DNA of 35,780 bases from a candidate division WOR-3 bacterium (GTDB lineage Bacteria > SDB-A), in contig JAFGON010000003.1 of the NCBI GenBank assembly GCA_016926475.1, positions 1 to 35,780 on the forward strand, written 5' to 3'. How positions within the stretch are numbered: the stretch's first letter is position 1; the number at the start of each line of letters is the position of its first letter. Positions 21,046 to 30,303 of this stretch are shown piece after piece. The notes beneath the pieces are model-generated. The model searched no databases and was not told the DNA's origin. It saw only the letters and a list, made by a program, of their open reading frames with translations. Made by a program: the position numbers and the translations under genes.

Positions 21046-23325
21046 TTGATAGTTTTCTTTTTATGCCAAACTTTCGCCGACCCTGTACCGTGCGGAGAAA
21101 GCATATTTTTCACAGACGAAAAAAGAGAATCTCTTTACATTCTGTCTGAAGAGACCGAAAGGGAAATCTTTCGCGGATCGGGCTGCGGCAGGTTTGTCTT
21201 TTCATCTCCTTCCGGAACGAAGATTGGCTTTAAATTCATTGACGAAAATGGCATGCAGACCCCCATGGTCTATGATGTTTACAAAAACGAATTTTCAGAA
21301 CTTTCCCATCCCCGCACTGTCGTAGGGCAAGTTTCTTTTACACTTGACGACAGACCAGCGTATACAACTGAAAACGAGCTTATAATTGACCCTTTGGGAG
21401 AAAATATATCGGTGTATTTGGGCTTATACGCCAATATCTGCCCAATATCACCCGACGGTAGCAAAGCTGTTTACAACGATTTAAACGACGCTCTATGGAC
21501 GGTTAATACATCGAGTGGAGAAAAGAGAAAAATTACTCCCGATGGCTCGGGTTTTTGCTGCCCTGAATGGTCAAAAGACGGAAACAGACTTCTTTTTACA
21601 AGCCTCGAAGGCGGGATATTCGTATGGAAAAGTTTGAACTCAGCCCCAGAATTCGTAGGAGAGGGAATCAATCCCTCTTTTTCCCCGGATGGCGAAATGG
21701 TGGTTTTTGAGAAAAATTTTCATCGGAGCGAAATTCTCGTCAATTCGGATATATACCTCTGGCTTTCAAGTGAAAAGCAAATTTTCAGAATCACAAACAC
21801 CGACAGTGTAAAAGAGTCTTGCCCCGTTTTTACCGGGGAGCGCGAAATAGCATATTTAATTCAAGAAAAAAATTCCATGGTTTTCGCGAAAATTGAAAAT
21901 GCTCAACTTGAAACAATCAGGGTTGAAGAACTGCAAATCCCCGAGAAAGAGGGAATTTACAAGCCGGTCGAATGCCATGGGAAAGGGGACTCTCTTGACG
22001 TGCCTTACATTCATCAGGTCTATGACACCCCTGATTGGTTCAACGGTCATTGGGCTTGCGCTCCTTCAACGGCGACAATGGCAATAGCCTACTACTGTCT
22101 TCTTCCAAGCTGGAGGTGTCAGTGCTCATCTCCATATTCACACGAGAGCCTTTTCGGGAGGTATATATGCGAGAGATACATGTTCAACGAAACCGATTAC
22201 AATCTTTCAGCAAACGATCCAGCCGGGACGCCGGCTTACGGAGGTTACGGTTTTATGTGGAACGGGACTTCTTCCCCTCATACTACGATGGCTCAGTATT
22301 TTTTAAATCACGGTTTAAGCTCTTCTGGCGATGATTCTCCTACTTTCAGCGAAGTCGTAATTGAAATCGGAAGCGGCTTTCCTCATTCGTTATGCGTCGG
22401 GCTGACTTCTTCGGGACACTTGGTTCTCGCCGTCGGCCAAGTTCTTACCTGGCACACTCTCATTTTCAACGATCCTTACGGAGATAAAAACACACCGGGT
22501 TACCCGAGTTACGACGGGAAATTTGTCAGGTATGACTGGCCTGGATACAACAACGGTTATCAAAACCTGAACCAGGTCTATTGGACAGTGACATCGAGAG
22601 GAAATTTTCCAGCGACAAGCGATACTTTGGTCGATGACAGACATTTATCAAGCGGTTTTTATCTTAACGCAGAGAATCCTTCTTCAATGAGATTTTGGAG
22701 AGACGCTCTTTCGGGTTTTCAGGGGCACAGCTGGTGGACTTATTCTACGGAATGCTCCATAGACACTTGTTACGCCACATGGACACCTGAGCTGGCAAAC
22801 CCCGGAAATTACCAAGTCGCGGTTTATATACCTCCGACAAACGCTTTGGCGTCATCGGTGCGCTACCAGATTCACCATTCGACAGGCGTAGACACGGTTC
22901 ATGTAGATCAGTCTCAATATTCGGATGAATGGATTTCACTCGGCAGTTATTATTTTGAAGACGCCGGAGGCTATTTGTATTTAGGAGATGCGACAGGAGT
23001 TCAAGGACAGAGGATTGCTTTTGACGCCGCTGTGTTTTCAGAGCAGATTTCTTTCGTCGAAGAAGATGAAAGTGTCAACCCGCCTGTCGTCTGGGCAAAT
23101 TTTCACGGAGATTTTGTCGTCATAAAATGCTGCAGTGCGGGAAATCAATCTTTTCCGGTATTTATTTTTGACCTTTCGGGAAGACTCGTTTTTTCAGAAG
23201 AAATCCAATTAGATCAATCCGGTGTTACAATGAGCCAAACATCAGGTCTATCCGACGGCGTGTATTTTCTAAAAGTTTATAACCGTGGGGTAGAAAATAT
23301 CATCAAATTATTAAAAATAAAATAA
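21046..23325 (+). CDS. Secreted C39-like cysteine peptidase with beta-propeller, golvesin-type and C-terminal sorting-type domains
   Basis: A 759-residue multidomain exported protein. After a short hydrophobic leader (IVFFLCQTFA) come TolB/WD40-like blades to about residue 300, with units such as SPDGSKAVYND, WSKDGNRLLFTS and FSPDGEMVVFEK. A C39-like papain-fold domain follows: DVPYIHQVYD, Cys338 in HWACAPSTATM, His458 in SSGHLVLAVGQ and IFNDPYGD. Residues about 525-665 resemble the golvesin carbohydrate-binding-like fold, with ATWTPELANPGNYQVAVYIP, VDQSQYSDEWISLGSYYF and IAFDAAVF. The last 85 residues form a type A sorting-like tail with VFIFDLSGRLVFSEE and SDGVYFLKVYN. It is divergent from the cyclase-protease operon. 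TTG at 21046 is the first ordinary start codon, but it is 15 bases from GGAGG; an ATT at 21037 is better spaced. Confidence 0.8.
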   Translation: MIVFFLCQTFADPVPCGESIFFTDEKRESLYILSEETEREIFRGSGCGRFVFSSPSGTKIGFKFIDENGMQTPMVYDVYKNEFSELSHPRTVVGQVSFTLDDRPAYTTENELIIDPLGENISVYLGLYANICPISPDGSKAVYNDLNDALWTVNTSSGEKRKITPDGSGFCCPEWSKDGNRLLFTSLEGGIFVWKSLNSAPEFVGEGINPSFSPDGEMVVFEKNFHRSEILVNSDIYLWLSSEKQIFRITNTDSVKESCPVFTGEREIAYLIQEKNSMVFAKIENAQLETIRVEELQIPEKEGIYKPVECHGKGDSLDVPYIHQVYDTPDWFNGHWACAPSTATMAIAYYCLLPSWRCQCSSPYSHESLFGRYICERYMFNETDYNLSANDPAGTPAYGGYGFMWNGTSSPHTTMAQYFLNHGLSSSGDDSPTFSEVVIEIGSGFPHSLCVGLTSSGHLVLAVGQVLTWHTLIFNDPYGDKNTPGYPSYDGKFVRYDWPGYNNGYQNLNQVYWTVTSRGNFPATSDTLVDDRHLSSGFYLNAENPSSMRFWRDALSGFQGHSWWTYSTECSIDTCYATWTPELANPGNYQVAVYIPPTNALASSVRYQIHHSTGVDTVHVDQSQYSDEWISLGSYYFEDAGGYLYLGDATGVQGQRIAFDAAVFSEQISFVEEDESVNPPVVWANFHGDFVVIKCCSAGNQSFPVFIFDLSGRLVFSEEIQLDQSGVTMSQTSGLSDGVYFLKVYNRGVENIIKLLKIK

Positions 23326-23339
23326 AAAAGCTCTAAATA

Positions 23340-26300
23340 TCAAATTTCGAGAGTTTCAATGATTTTCTCAGAAAGGTCGTTTAATGTAAACGGCTTGATA
23401 AGGTAGTTGTCAAAACCGTATTCTCTGTATTGTGATATTGTCAAATCGTTTGAATAACCGCTTGATACAAGAGCTTTTACGGAAGGATTCGATTTTCGGA
23501 TTTCTTTTATGGTTTCTTTACCTCCCATCCCGTTTTGCACGGTGAGATCGAGAATGACCAAATCGTAAGGTGATTTTCGAAGTTTATCCAAAACTTCTTC
23601 TCCGTTCCTGGCGGTGTCGGTTTTGTAACCGAGCTCTTCCAACATCTTTGACGTGACTTTTATGACCATTTCTTCATCGTCCATCAGAAGAATATTAGCC
23701 CTGCCGCGCTTTATTTTTTTTGATTTTTCATGGTTTTGAGAAACGTGGGGTTTTTCAGAAGCCGGTATAATAATCTTGAATGTTGTTCCTTTTTTTATTT
23801 CTGATTCTGTTTCAATTATACCGTTGTGATTTTTGATTATTGAATAGACTATGGAAAGCCCAAGGCCGGATCCGTTTTCTTTTGTTGTGAAATATGGGTT
23901 GAAGATTCTCATTATATCATCCTGAGGTATGCCAATACCGGTGTCTCTTATGGTTATCTCGACAAATTTTCCCGGTTTCAGGTAATACAGATACTTGTAT
24001 TTCTCAATTTGCTCTTTGGAGAGAGAAATGTTGCAAGATGAAATTACAATTTTACCTCCCCCGGGCATCGCCTGGACAGAATTGAGCACAAGGTTCTGTA
24101 TTACTTGAGAAAACTGTCCTTTATCGATGTCAACGACCCAAAGATCCTTATCGAAGTTATATTCAACACTGATGTCCTTTCCTCGGAGGATAAAGCTTGC
24201 GGAGCTTTTTATTATTTCGGGAATTGAAGACGCTTCTTTGAAGGGAATCCCGCCTTTGGCAAAAGTCAGAAGCTGTTGAGTCAAATCGGTCGCTTTTTTT
24301 ATTCCTTTTTCGGCTTCCCTTAGGCTTTCTTTTAAATCTCCTTCGTCGGGGGTGTATATGTTTGCCATTGAAATATTGCCGCTTATGGTCGTCAGTATGT
24401 TGTTGAAATCGTGAGCTATGCCTCCGGCGAGAAAACCTAAAGATTCAAGGCTTTTCATTTTTGAGAGCTGATCTTCAATCTGCTTTCTTTCGGTTATGTC
24501 CAATATGTGGGTTATTATTTTAATGTTTTCTTCTCCTCGAAGCGCGAAAGAGTTCAAAAGAGTCCAAATTACTCTTCCTGATTTATTGTAGAAGCGTTTT
24601 TCAAATTGAACATTGTTTTTTTCTCCCGCTGTCAAGGAATTCAAATATCGCATGGATTTATACAAGTCGTCGGGATAAGTTAAATCGGTGAATTTCATTT
24701 TTAAAAGTTCTGGTTCGGTGTATTCGAGTATGTTGCAAAGAGATCTGTTGACAGCGATATATCTTCCTTCGGGATCCATTATGCTCATGCCTACGGGTGC
24801 ATTCTCGAAAGTACTTCTGAATTTTGATTCGCTGAGTCTGATTTTTAAATCGTTTTGAATTCTTGTGATAATGTCTCCCAAAAAGGGAGCGATCTGGGAG
24901 AGAATTTTGATTGAGATCTCGCTGAAATTTTCATAAGTGTGAGAAGCCAGATTCATGCACGCTACAGGAGAATCCTTGTAAAAAATCGGTATTACCGCAA
25001 GAGACTTGATGCCTTCGTTCAGAACAGCTGAAAAATCTTTTTCAACAAGTTCTTTTTGGGGGAAAAAAGACGGTTTTTGTTTTCTGGCTATTATGCCTTT
25101 TGGGGAGTCCTTCTCGTATCTTTCAATTTTTTTAACCAAAGAGTCCTTTAAACCGGAGTGTGCCGCAAGGGTCAGTCCTCCTGTGTCTTGGTCGGTTAAA
25201 TACACCCCTCCGCTGTCAACTTCTTCTATGAATTCGATGTAAATATAAAGTATGTAATTCAGGGCTTCGGACAGATCGTTGGTCTTGCTTGTCTTTACAG
25301 CAAGTTTATGTTGAAGTTTTAAAATATTTTCGTTTATTTTTTTTTCTGTGATATCGTCTGAAAGGCCGAGAAGTATTGAAGGTTTGCCTTTTTCATCGGT
25401 AACAGGCATCTTTATCGTATGAAGCAACCTTCTTCCTGATTTTGGAGAATCTATCGGTTCTTCGGGAATGTCGTAGACAGTGTTGTTTCTGAGAGTTTTT
25501 TCGTCCATCTTTTGAAAAAATTCCGCTTGTTCTCTCGGGAAAAAATCAAAATCATTTTTTCCGACGACATCTTCGCTTTTTAACCCGTAAAAGTTTTCGC
25601 TTGCTTTATTCCACATGAGAAAGTTACCCTTTTTGTCTTTGGCGTAAAGTGAAATAGGAATGTTGTCAATTATTTTTTCAAGAAACTGTTTGTACTCGAG
25701 TTCCTTTATCATTCTCTGTTTTTTCGCCAGAGCGGCGGAGATATTGTTCGATACAAATTCGAGTATGTTTTTATGGAAGCTTCCGTAGGAAAGGTTTTTA
25801 TCGTAGGACTGAACGACAAGGGCGCCAATTACTTCATCTTCGTATTTCAAAGGAACTCCGAGCCAGCTGAAGGCTGATGTGCCTTGAATTTCTAATCCGT
25901 TTTGGCAGAGAAAATCGCCGATTTCAGGTTCTGTGAGCAGGAGAGGGATCCCCTTCTTGACTACGTAGTCAGTCAGACTGTTTTTCACTGGCCTTGGTTC
26001 TGGACGCGAGTCGTAGAGGTCAATATAACATGGGAAACTCAGGGCGTTTCTTTCTTTTTCATAAACCGCAAGAAAAAAATTTTCGGAGGGTATGAGATCT
26101 TTAATACTAAAATGGATTTTGTTGAAAAGATCTTCCAATTCGTCTTTGTGAATCATCAGGTCGGAGATTGCAAACGCGACTCTCTGCAGGTCTTTTTTTA
26201 GTTTGTCTTCGCTCACATCTGAAAAAGCTATGATAATGCCTTTGAACTTTCTGTTCTCTCGCATGTCTTTTGCTCTGCCTGAGACGTATTTATCGGTAGA

Positions 26301-26564
26301 GTTTTCGAGAACTATTCTCAGGTCGAAAGGAAATGATTCTCTTGGTTTAGAAAGTATATTCTCGAAAATCTCTTCGGCTTTAGCTCTGTCGTCAGCGTGT
26401 ATGAATTCGAAAATATTTGTTTTGGAAGTATTTTTGGAGCATTTGCCGGAAAATTTTTCTAGATTTTCCGAGTGTGAGACAATATTGCCCTTGGTATCTA
26501 CAATCAGCAGGATTTTCTCAAGACATTCAAGAACATCGTTTTCAAAAATTTCAGATAACGGCAT
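23340..26564 (-). CDS. Hybrid sensor histidine kinase with PAS-GAF-PAS-GAF-PAS input
   Basis: A 1074-residue soluble signalling protein with no membrane helix. Domains in order: PAS (about 10-120), GAF (125-285), PAS (290-405), GAF (425-565), PAS (575-695), HisKA, HATPase and a C-terminal receiver. The phosphoacceptor is His718 in AGGIAHDFNNIL. The ATPase has the N box NLVLNSVQAM, the G1 box RDTGIGIPQDD, FNPYFTTKENGSGLGLS and a later GTTFKIIIP. The receiver (about 955-1074) has an acidic pair in LLMDDEE, Asp1006 in VILDLTVQNGMGG and Lys in NYLIKPF. There is no DNA-binding or effector domain and no adjacent response regulator, so output must pass to a separate partner. It has its own promoter, 55 bases from the peroxiredoxin gene. 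Confidence 0.93.
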   Translation of the reverse strand: MPLSEIFENDVLECLEKILLIVDTKGNIVSHSENLEKFSGKCSKNTSKTNIFEFIHADDRAKAEEIFENILSKPRESFPFDLRIVLENSTDKYVSGRAKDMRENRKFKGIIIAFSDVSEDKLKKDLQRVAFAISDLMIHKDELEDLFNKIHFSIKDLIPSENFFLAVYEKERNALSFPCYIDLYDSRPEPRPVKNSLTDYVVKKGIPLLLTEPEIGDFLCQNGLEIQGTSAFSWLGVPLKYEDEVIGALVVQSYDKNLSYGSFHKNILEFVSNNISAALAKKQRMIKELEYKQFLEKIIDNIPISLYAKDKKGNFLMWNKASENFYGLKSEDVVGKNDFDFFPREQAEFFQKMDEKTLRNNTVYDIPEEPIDSPKSGRRLLHTIKMPVTDEKGKPSILLGLSDDITEKKINENILKLQHKLAVKTSKTNDLSEALNYILYIYIEFIEEVDSGGVYLTDQDTGGLTLAAHSGLKDSLVKKIERYEKDSPKGIIARKQKPSFFPQKELVEKDFSAVLNEGIKSLAVIPIFYKDSPVACMNLASHTYENFSEISIKILSQIAPFLGDIITRIQNDLKIRLSESKFRSTFENAPVGMSIMDPEGRYIAVNRSLCNILEYTEPELLKMKFTDLTYPDDLYKSMRYLNSLTAGEKNNVQFEKRFYNKSGRVIWTLLNSFALRGEENIKIITHILDITERKQIEDQLSKMKSLESLGFLAGGIAHDFNNILTTISGNISMANIYTPDEGDLKESLREAEKGIKKATDLTQQLLTFAKGGIPFKEASSIPEIIKSSASFILRGKDISVEYNFDKDLWVVDIDKGQFSQVIQNLVLNSVQAMPGGGKIVISSCNISLSKEQIEKYKYLYYLKPGKFVEITIRDTGIGIPQDDIMRIFNPYFTTKENGSGLGLSIVYSIIKNHNGIIETESEIKKGTTFKIIIPASEKPHVSQNHEKSKKIKRGRANILLMDDEEMVIKVTSKMLEELGYKTDTARNGEEVLDKLRKSPYDLVILDLTVQNGMGGKETIKEIRKSNPSVKALVSSGYSNDLTISQYREYGFDNYLIKPFTLNDLSEKIIETLEI

Positions 26565-26581
26565 AGGTAAACCTTAAAATT

Positions 26582-26610
26582 ATTCTATTCAATTATTCCT
26601 AAAAGGGCAA
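26582..26610 (-). promoter_or_regulatory. Sigma70-like promoter of the hybrid histidine kinase gene
   Basis: Minus-strand TTGCCC (26605-26610) and TAGAAT (26582-26587) are 17 bases apart. The predicted start is near 26575, directly at the AAGG ribosome site (26572-26575), giving a very short leader of about 11 bases before the ATG. Confidence 0.4.
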
Positions 26611-26619
26611 ATAAAAAAA

Positions 26620-27084
26620 TCAGTTAACCCTGTTGTTCTCAATGAAAGCGAATATTTCTTCTATGTCGGGAAGTTGTTTGATTTCGTATAATTTTGCAAA
26701 AACTACGATTCCTTCAGAGGATACAATAATGTTTGCCCTTTCTGAAAAGCCGTTTTTAAAACGGAAAACACCGTATTCATCCGCGATTTTCCCATGAGGC
26801 CAGAAATCAGAAAGTATTTTTAGTTTTTTTATCTCTAAATTATCTGCCCATGCTTTTTTTGAAGGAACAGGGTCGACGCTTAAACCGAGAGGCGTTACCC
26901 CAAGCGACATGAATCTTTCGTGGTTTAAATCCAGATCCTTCATTTGTTCTGAACACACAGAAGTCCATGCGAGGGGATGAAATGACAGCAAAACGGTTCT
27001 TATACCGAAAGACGATAATCCAACGTCTTCGCCGTTTTGGTCTTTTAAAATGAAAGACGGCGCTTGTGAGCTCACTCCTATCAT
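26620..27084 (-). CDS. 1-Cys peroxiredoxin (AhpC/TSA family)
   Basis: A 154-residue cytoplasmic thiol peroxidase that reduces hydrogen peroxide or organic peroxides. The family motif PxxxTxxC is present as HPLAWTSVC, with Pro37, Thr41 and the peroxidatic Cys44. There is no other cysteine in the protein, so it must use an external resolving thiol (1-Cys mechanism, like AhpE). The N-terminal APSFILKDQNGEDV and the later SVDPVPSKKAWAD and GVFRFKNGFSERANIIV are typical. Its ATG overlaps the stop of the cyclase-like giant gene by 4 bases, making it the last gene of a five-gene run. A thioredoxin gene at 114 could supply reducing power, but that is only conjecture. Confidence 0.88.
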   Translation of the reverse strand: MIGVSSQAPSFILKDQNGEDVGLSSFGIRTVLLSFHPLAWTSVCSEQMKDLDLNHERFMSLGVTPLGLSVDPVPSKKAWADNLEIKKLKILSDFWPHGKIADEYGVFRFKNGFSERANIIVSSEGIVVFAKLYEIKQLPDIEEIFAFIENNRVN

Positions 27085-30000
27085 TTTTTTCTCCTTTCTT
27101 GCAATGAAACTATATCATCGTAAGTTATGTATATTCCCGAAATATTTCCAAGGATGGGAGGATTCTTTTTAGCTGTTTTTAGCAGCGAAGATAATGCTTT
27201 TTTGAATATTTTTTTGTCGCCTTTTTTTTTCAAAAATAAAACCCAGGCGTAATCGGCAAAAATTTTCAGATATATATTTTTGCCGATGGTTGCTTTAGCC
27301 CGTATTTTGTCGAAATCATCCTTGAGACCGCTTAGTTTGCCCGATTTCATTAAAATAAGCATTTTGTTTGTCCTGGCAACTATGTTTATGTGAGGATAGA
27401 CTATGTCAGAAATTTTGATAGACCTTTCAATTTTTCTCAAAGCCTTTTCGAACAAGCCTTTTTCTGAGAGAAAAATAGCGTGGTTCATGGATAAATTTGC
27501 CAAAGTCCAATTGTAGCCTATCTTTTTAGAACATCTCAGGGCTTTTTTAATATAAAATACTGCTTTATCGATTTCCCCGAGCAAGAAATACGTTTCGGCA
27601 ATATCGTTGAATAGGTATTCCATTGAATGATACTCTTTTACGAGTAGAGATGATTTTAAAAAATAATTCAGGGCGGATTGATAATCATTTTTTGCGTAAG
27701 CTATGAGACCTCTTCTGTGTAGGTAGTTGAATTGATTGTCTTTTTGCTTTGTTCTAACTTGATTTTTGCTAAATAAATCCAAATATTTTTCAGATTCTTC
27801 TATTTTACCCAACCTCCAATAGACGTCTGATAAAAGTATGTAAAGGAATTCTTTGTTTTGCCCTGAAGACAACAAAAGGGCTTTTTTGTAAGAGTATATG
27901 GATTTTTTCAAATCCATATTGAAAAAATGATAAAGCCCTATGGATTTATACAGTTCGTATAAAAGCAACAAATCGTTTTTCTTTTTTGCCCAAAGAAGGC
28001 ATTTTTTCATACAGATGTCGTGGCCGCGGGTGTTGCCCTGGATGGAATAACTTTCCGCTTTTTTAAACAGAAGTTTATACATTTCATCTTCATTTTTTGC
28101 GAGTTGTTGAGCAAGTTCTATGTATTTCAAAGCTTTTTCCGGATGTTTTTCGTTTAAAGCGCTTTGGATACCTCTCATGTAAAGTGGAAAAGCATAGTCT
28201 TTTTTCCCCGCCATATGATAATGATAAGCTATTTCCCCGTTGAGTGTTTCTATGGATTCTTTGTCTTCGGAGAGAATTTTCGCGGTTTTAAGATGTATCG
28301 TCTTTCTCTCAAAAGAAACAACGGAATCTTGTAAAACCTCTCTAAAGAAAGGAATTTTAAAATTATAAATTCCTCTTCGCGTTTCCAATATTCCCTGAGC
28401 AGAAGATTGAGAAAGGTAAAGAGGTGTTTCAGGATCGCCAGTGAGTTTGGTTAAAATACTTTCGGAAAACGAATTTCCGACAATAGAGGCAGTTTTCAAA
28501 GTGTTTTTGATTTTTTTATCCATAGTGTTGAATTTAGCCATCGAGACGAGAGCGATATTTTCAGGGACCCTTCTCGGAATTTTTTTAAGAGAAGCCGAGA
28601 GTGCTGTTTTTTTGAGAAAAGAAAAATTTTCCAAGTAGTTTATCAACATTGAGGAGAAAAGAGGATTGCCTTTTGTAATATTGACAATGTAATGAAGCAG
28701 AGGTTTTTCAATTCTTTTGACACCCATCTCTTTTGATAGCAGTTCAGATGTGTTTTTAAAACCGAATGGTTTTAGCTTAATTCTGGCGAATTTTTCAATA
28801 TCGAAAGCAGATCTCGAAGTAATTATTATAATACTTCCGCTTTTTTCAACAAAATCCATAAGTTTGTCCAAAAGAAGCAAGTCAATGCTTTTCATATCGG
28901 CGTCGTCTATGAGAAGGGCGAATGGAATTTTCGATTTTAGAGCGTTTGCTATCCTGTCGGAATATATACCGATTCTTGAGGCCTGGGAAATGGAAGAAAT
29001 ATTTGGCAAATCCGCAGAGTACCGGATCTGATGGATGATTTCTTCCGACAAAAAAACAGGTGAATCGTCCCTTTTTTTTACGGCGAGTATCACGTTGTAA
29101 TCAGCCAAAAGAAAATTTTTAATCTTTTCCAAGAAAGCTGTTTTGCCTATGCCTTGTTCTCCGGTAATTTGAATGGCGGATTGGTTTTCCCGAATCAAAT
29201 CTTTTGCTTGATTCAATTCATTAATCCTGTCTACAAAGAACATCTTTTTTTCTTTGATTCCCTCCAATCGGTAGTAGTTTAATTTATCCGGATACTTGGG
29301 GATTGACGTTTTTTTGAATCTTGTGAATTTGACTTTTGATGGCAGAAGATTCTTGAATTTTTCAGAAAACAATATTTCGTTTTCTGTTGCTATTCTCGTG
29401 AGCCTTTCTGAAAGATTTATGTCGTCACCGATGGCCAAAAATTTGGATTGATCTTCCACGTTTAAAGTTCCCGTGTAAGCGTAACCGGCAGAAATACCAA
29501 TTCTGGAATTGTTTGAATTTAGCTGATCTGATTTGAGAATTTTTTTTGCGCAAAAAAGTATGTTTTCAAAAGATGTGTCGTTATCAGTTCTATGCCCGAA
29601 CAATATCAACGTCTTGAAACCTGTCTTTGAAATACAATCTATATCGCAGATCTCTCCGTTGAATTCACTCAACGTTTCGCCGGTTGTATCTATGAATTTT
29701 TTAAAGTTAAAATCTTTTGGCGCCGAGACACCTATCATCATGGAAATGACAACTCTGTGCTCTGGATTTATTATCGCAGGGTATTCGATGTCGTTTGCCA
29801 AAAAAAAGGGAATATTCTCTGATTTCTCGATCAGGGGGAGCGGCTGAAAATTGCTTTCTTCTTCTTTTAAATCAAGATCTGACAGTATCTCTTTTGAAGG
29901 GCCTTTTATGATCGAAAAACGCTTGTCTTTCCAATAGAAATTTTTGTGTTCAAAATCATCAATGATAAGAGCGGTTTTAACGCTAGTATTGATTTCTGGA

Positions 30001-30302
30001 AAAACCTTTTTGTACTTATCCAACCTCTCTTTAAGAAGTTTTCTTATTATACTTACTGTGTATTCTGATGTTTTGGAAAAGGGCAGGGAAACAAGTACAG
30101 AATCTCCCGCAGCGTTTATGAACTGTCCGCCTAATGCTTGTGAAGTCTGAATAAAAAGACCGTATAGCACATTAACGAAACTGGCGATTTCTTCAAGCCC
30201 TTCTTTCCCTCTCTTCGATAGGGTTGCAACAAGTTTGGTGAAGCCTGATATATCGGCATAGAGAAGCGATGATTTGTGTCTGTATTTTTCATCTGATTGC
30301 AT
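27081..30302 (-). CDS. Soluble-adenylate-cyclase-like protein: tandem cyclase domains, STAND/AAA ATPase and TPR array
   Basis: A 1073-residue cytoplasmic protein with the layout of animal soluble adenylate cyclase. Cyclase domain C1 (about 10-140) has metal-site aspartates Asp17 (YADISGFTKL) and Asp67 (NAAGDSVLVS). C2 (about 185-340) has GYAYTGTL and GDDINLSER, retaining transition-state residues Asn296 and Arg300. An ATPase module follows with Walker A GEQGIGKT (381-388) and Walker B FALLIDDAD. From about residue 650 come TPR-like helical repeats such as DYQSALNYFLKSSLL and GEIDKAVFYIKKALRC. The position that binds adenine in C2 is Leu289 and a nearby lysine is shifted, so nucleotide specificity or activity is uncertain. 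Upstream, only one base separates it from the C5-epimerase-like gene; downstream, it overlaps the peroxiredoxin gene. Confidence 0.85.
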   Translation of the reverse strand: MQSDEKYRHKSSLLYADISGFTKLVATLSKRGKEGLEEIASFVNVLYGLFIQTSQALGGQFINAAGDSVLVSLPFSKTSEYTVSIIRKLLKERLDKYKKVFPEINTSVKTALIIDDFEHKNFYWKDKRFSIIKGPSKEILSDLDLKEEESNFQPLPLIEKSENIPFFLANDIEYPAIINPEHRVVISMMIGVSAPKDFNFKKFIDTTGETLSEFNGEICDIDCISKTGFKTLILFGHRTDNDTSFENILFCAKKILKSDQLNSNNSRIGISAGYAYTGTLNVEDQSKFLAIGDDINLSERLTRIATENEILFSEKFKNLLPSKVKFTRFKKTSIPKYPDKLNYYRLEGIKEKKMFFVDRINELNQAKDLIRENQSAIQITGEQGIGKTAFLEKIKNFLLADYNVILAVKKRDDSPVFLSEEIIHQIRYSADLPNISSISQASRIGIYSDRIANALKSKIPFALLIDDADMKSIDLLLLDKLMDFVEKSGSIIIITSRSAFDIEKFARIKLKPFGFKNTSELLSKEMGVKRIEKPLLHYIVNITKGNPLFSSMLINYLENFSFLKKTALSASLKKIPRRVPENIALVSMAKFNTMDKKIKNTLKTASIVGNSFSESILTKLTGDPETPLYLSQSSAQGILETRRGIYNFKIPFFREVLQDSVVSFERKTIHLKTAKILSEDKESIETLNGEIAYHYHMAGKKDYAFPLYMRGIQSALNEKHPEKALKYIELAQQLAKNEDEMYKLLFKKAESYSIQGNTRGHDICMKKCLLWAKKKNDLLLLYELYKSIGLYHFFNMDLKKSIYSYKKALLLSSGQNKEFLYILLSDVYWRLGKIEESEKYLDLFSKNQVRTKQKDNQFNYLHRRGLIAYAKNDYQSALNYFLKSSLLVKEYHSMEYLFNDIAETYFLLGEIDKAVFYIKKALRCSKKIGYNWTLANLSMNHAIFLSEKGLFEKALRKIERSIKISDIVYPHINIVARTNKMLILMKSGKLSGLKDDFDKIRAKATIGKNIYLKIFADYAWVLFLKKKGDKKIFKKALSSLLKTAKKNPPILGNISGIYITYDDIVSLQERRKK

Positions 30303-30303
30303 G

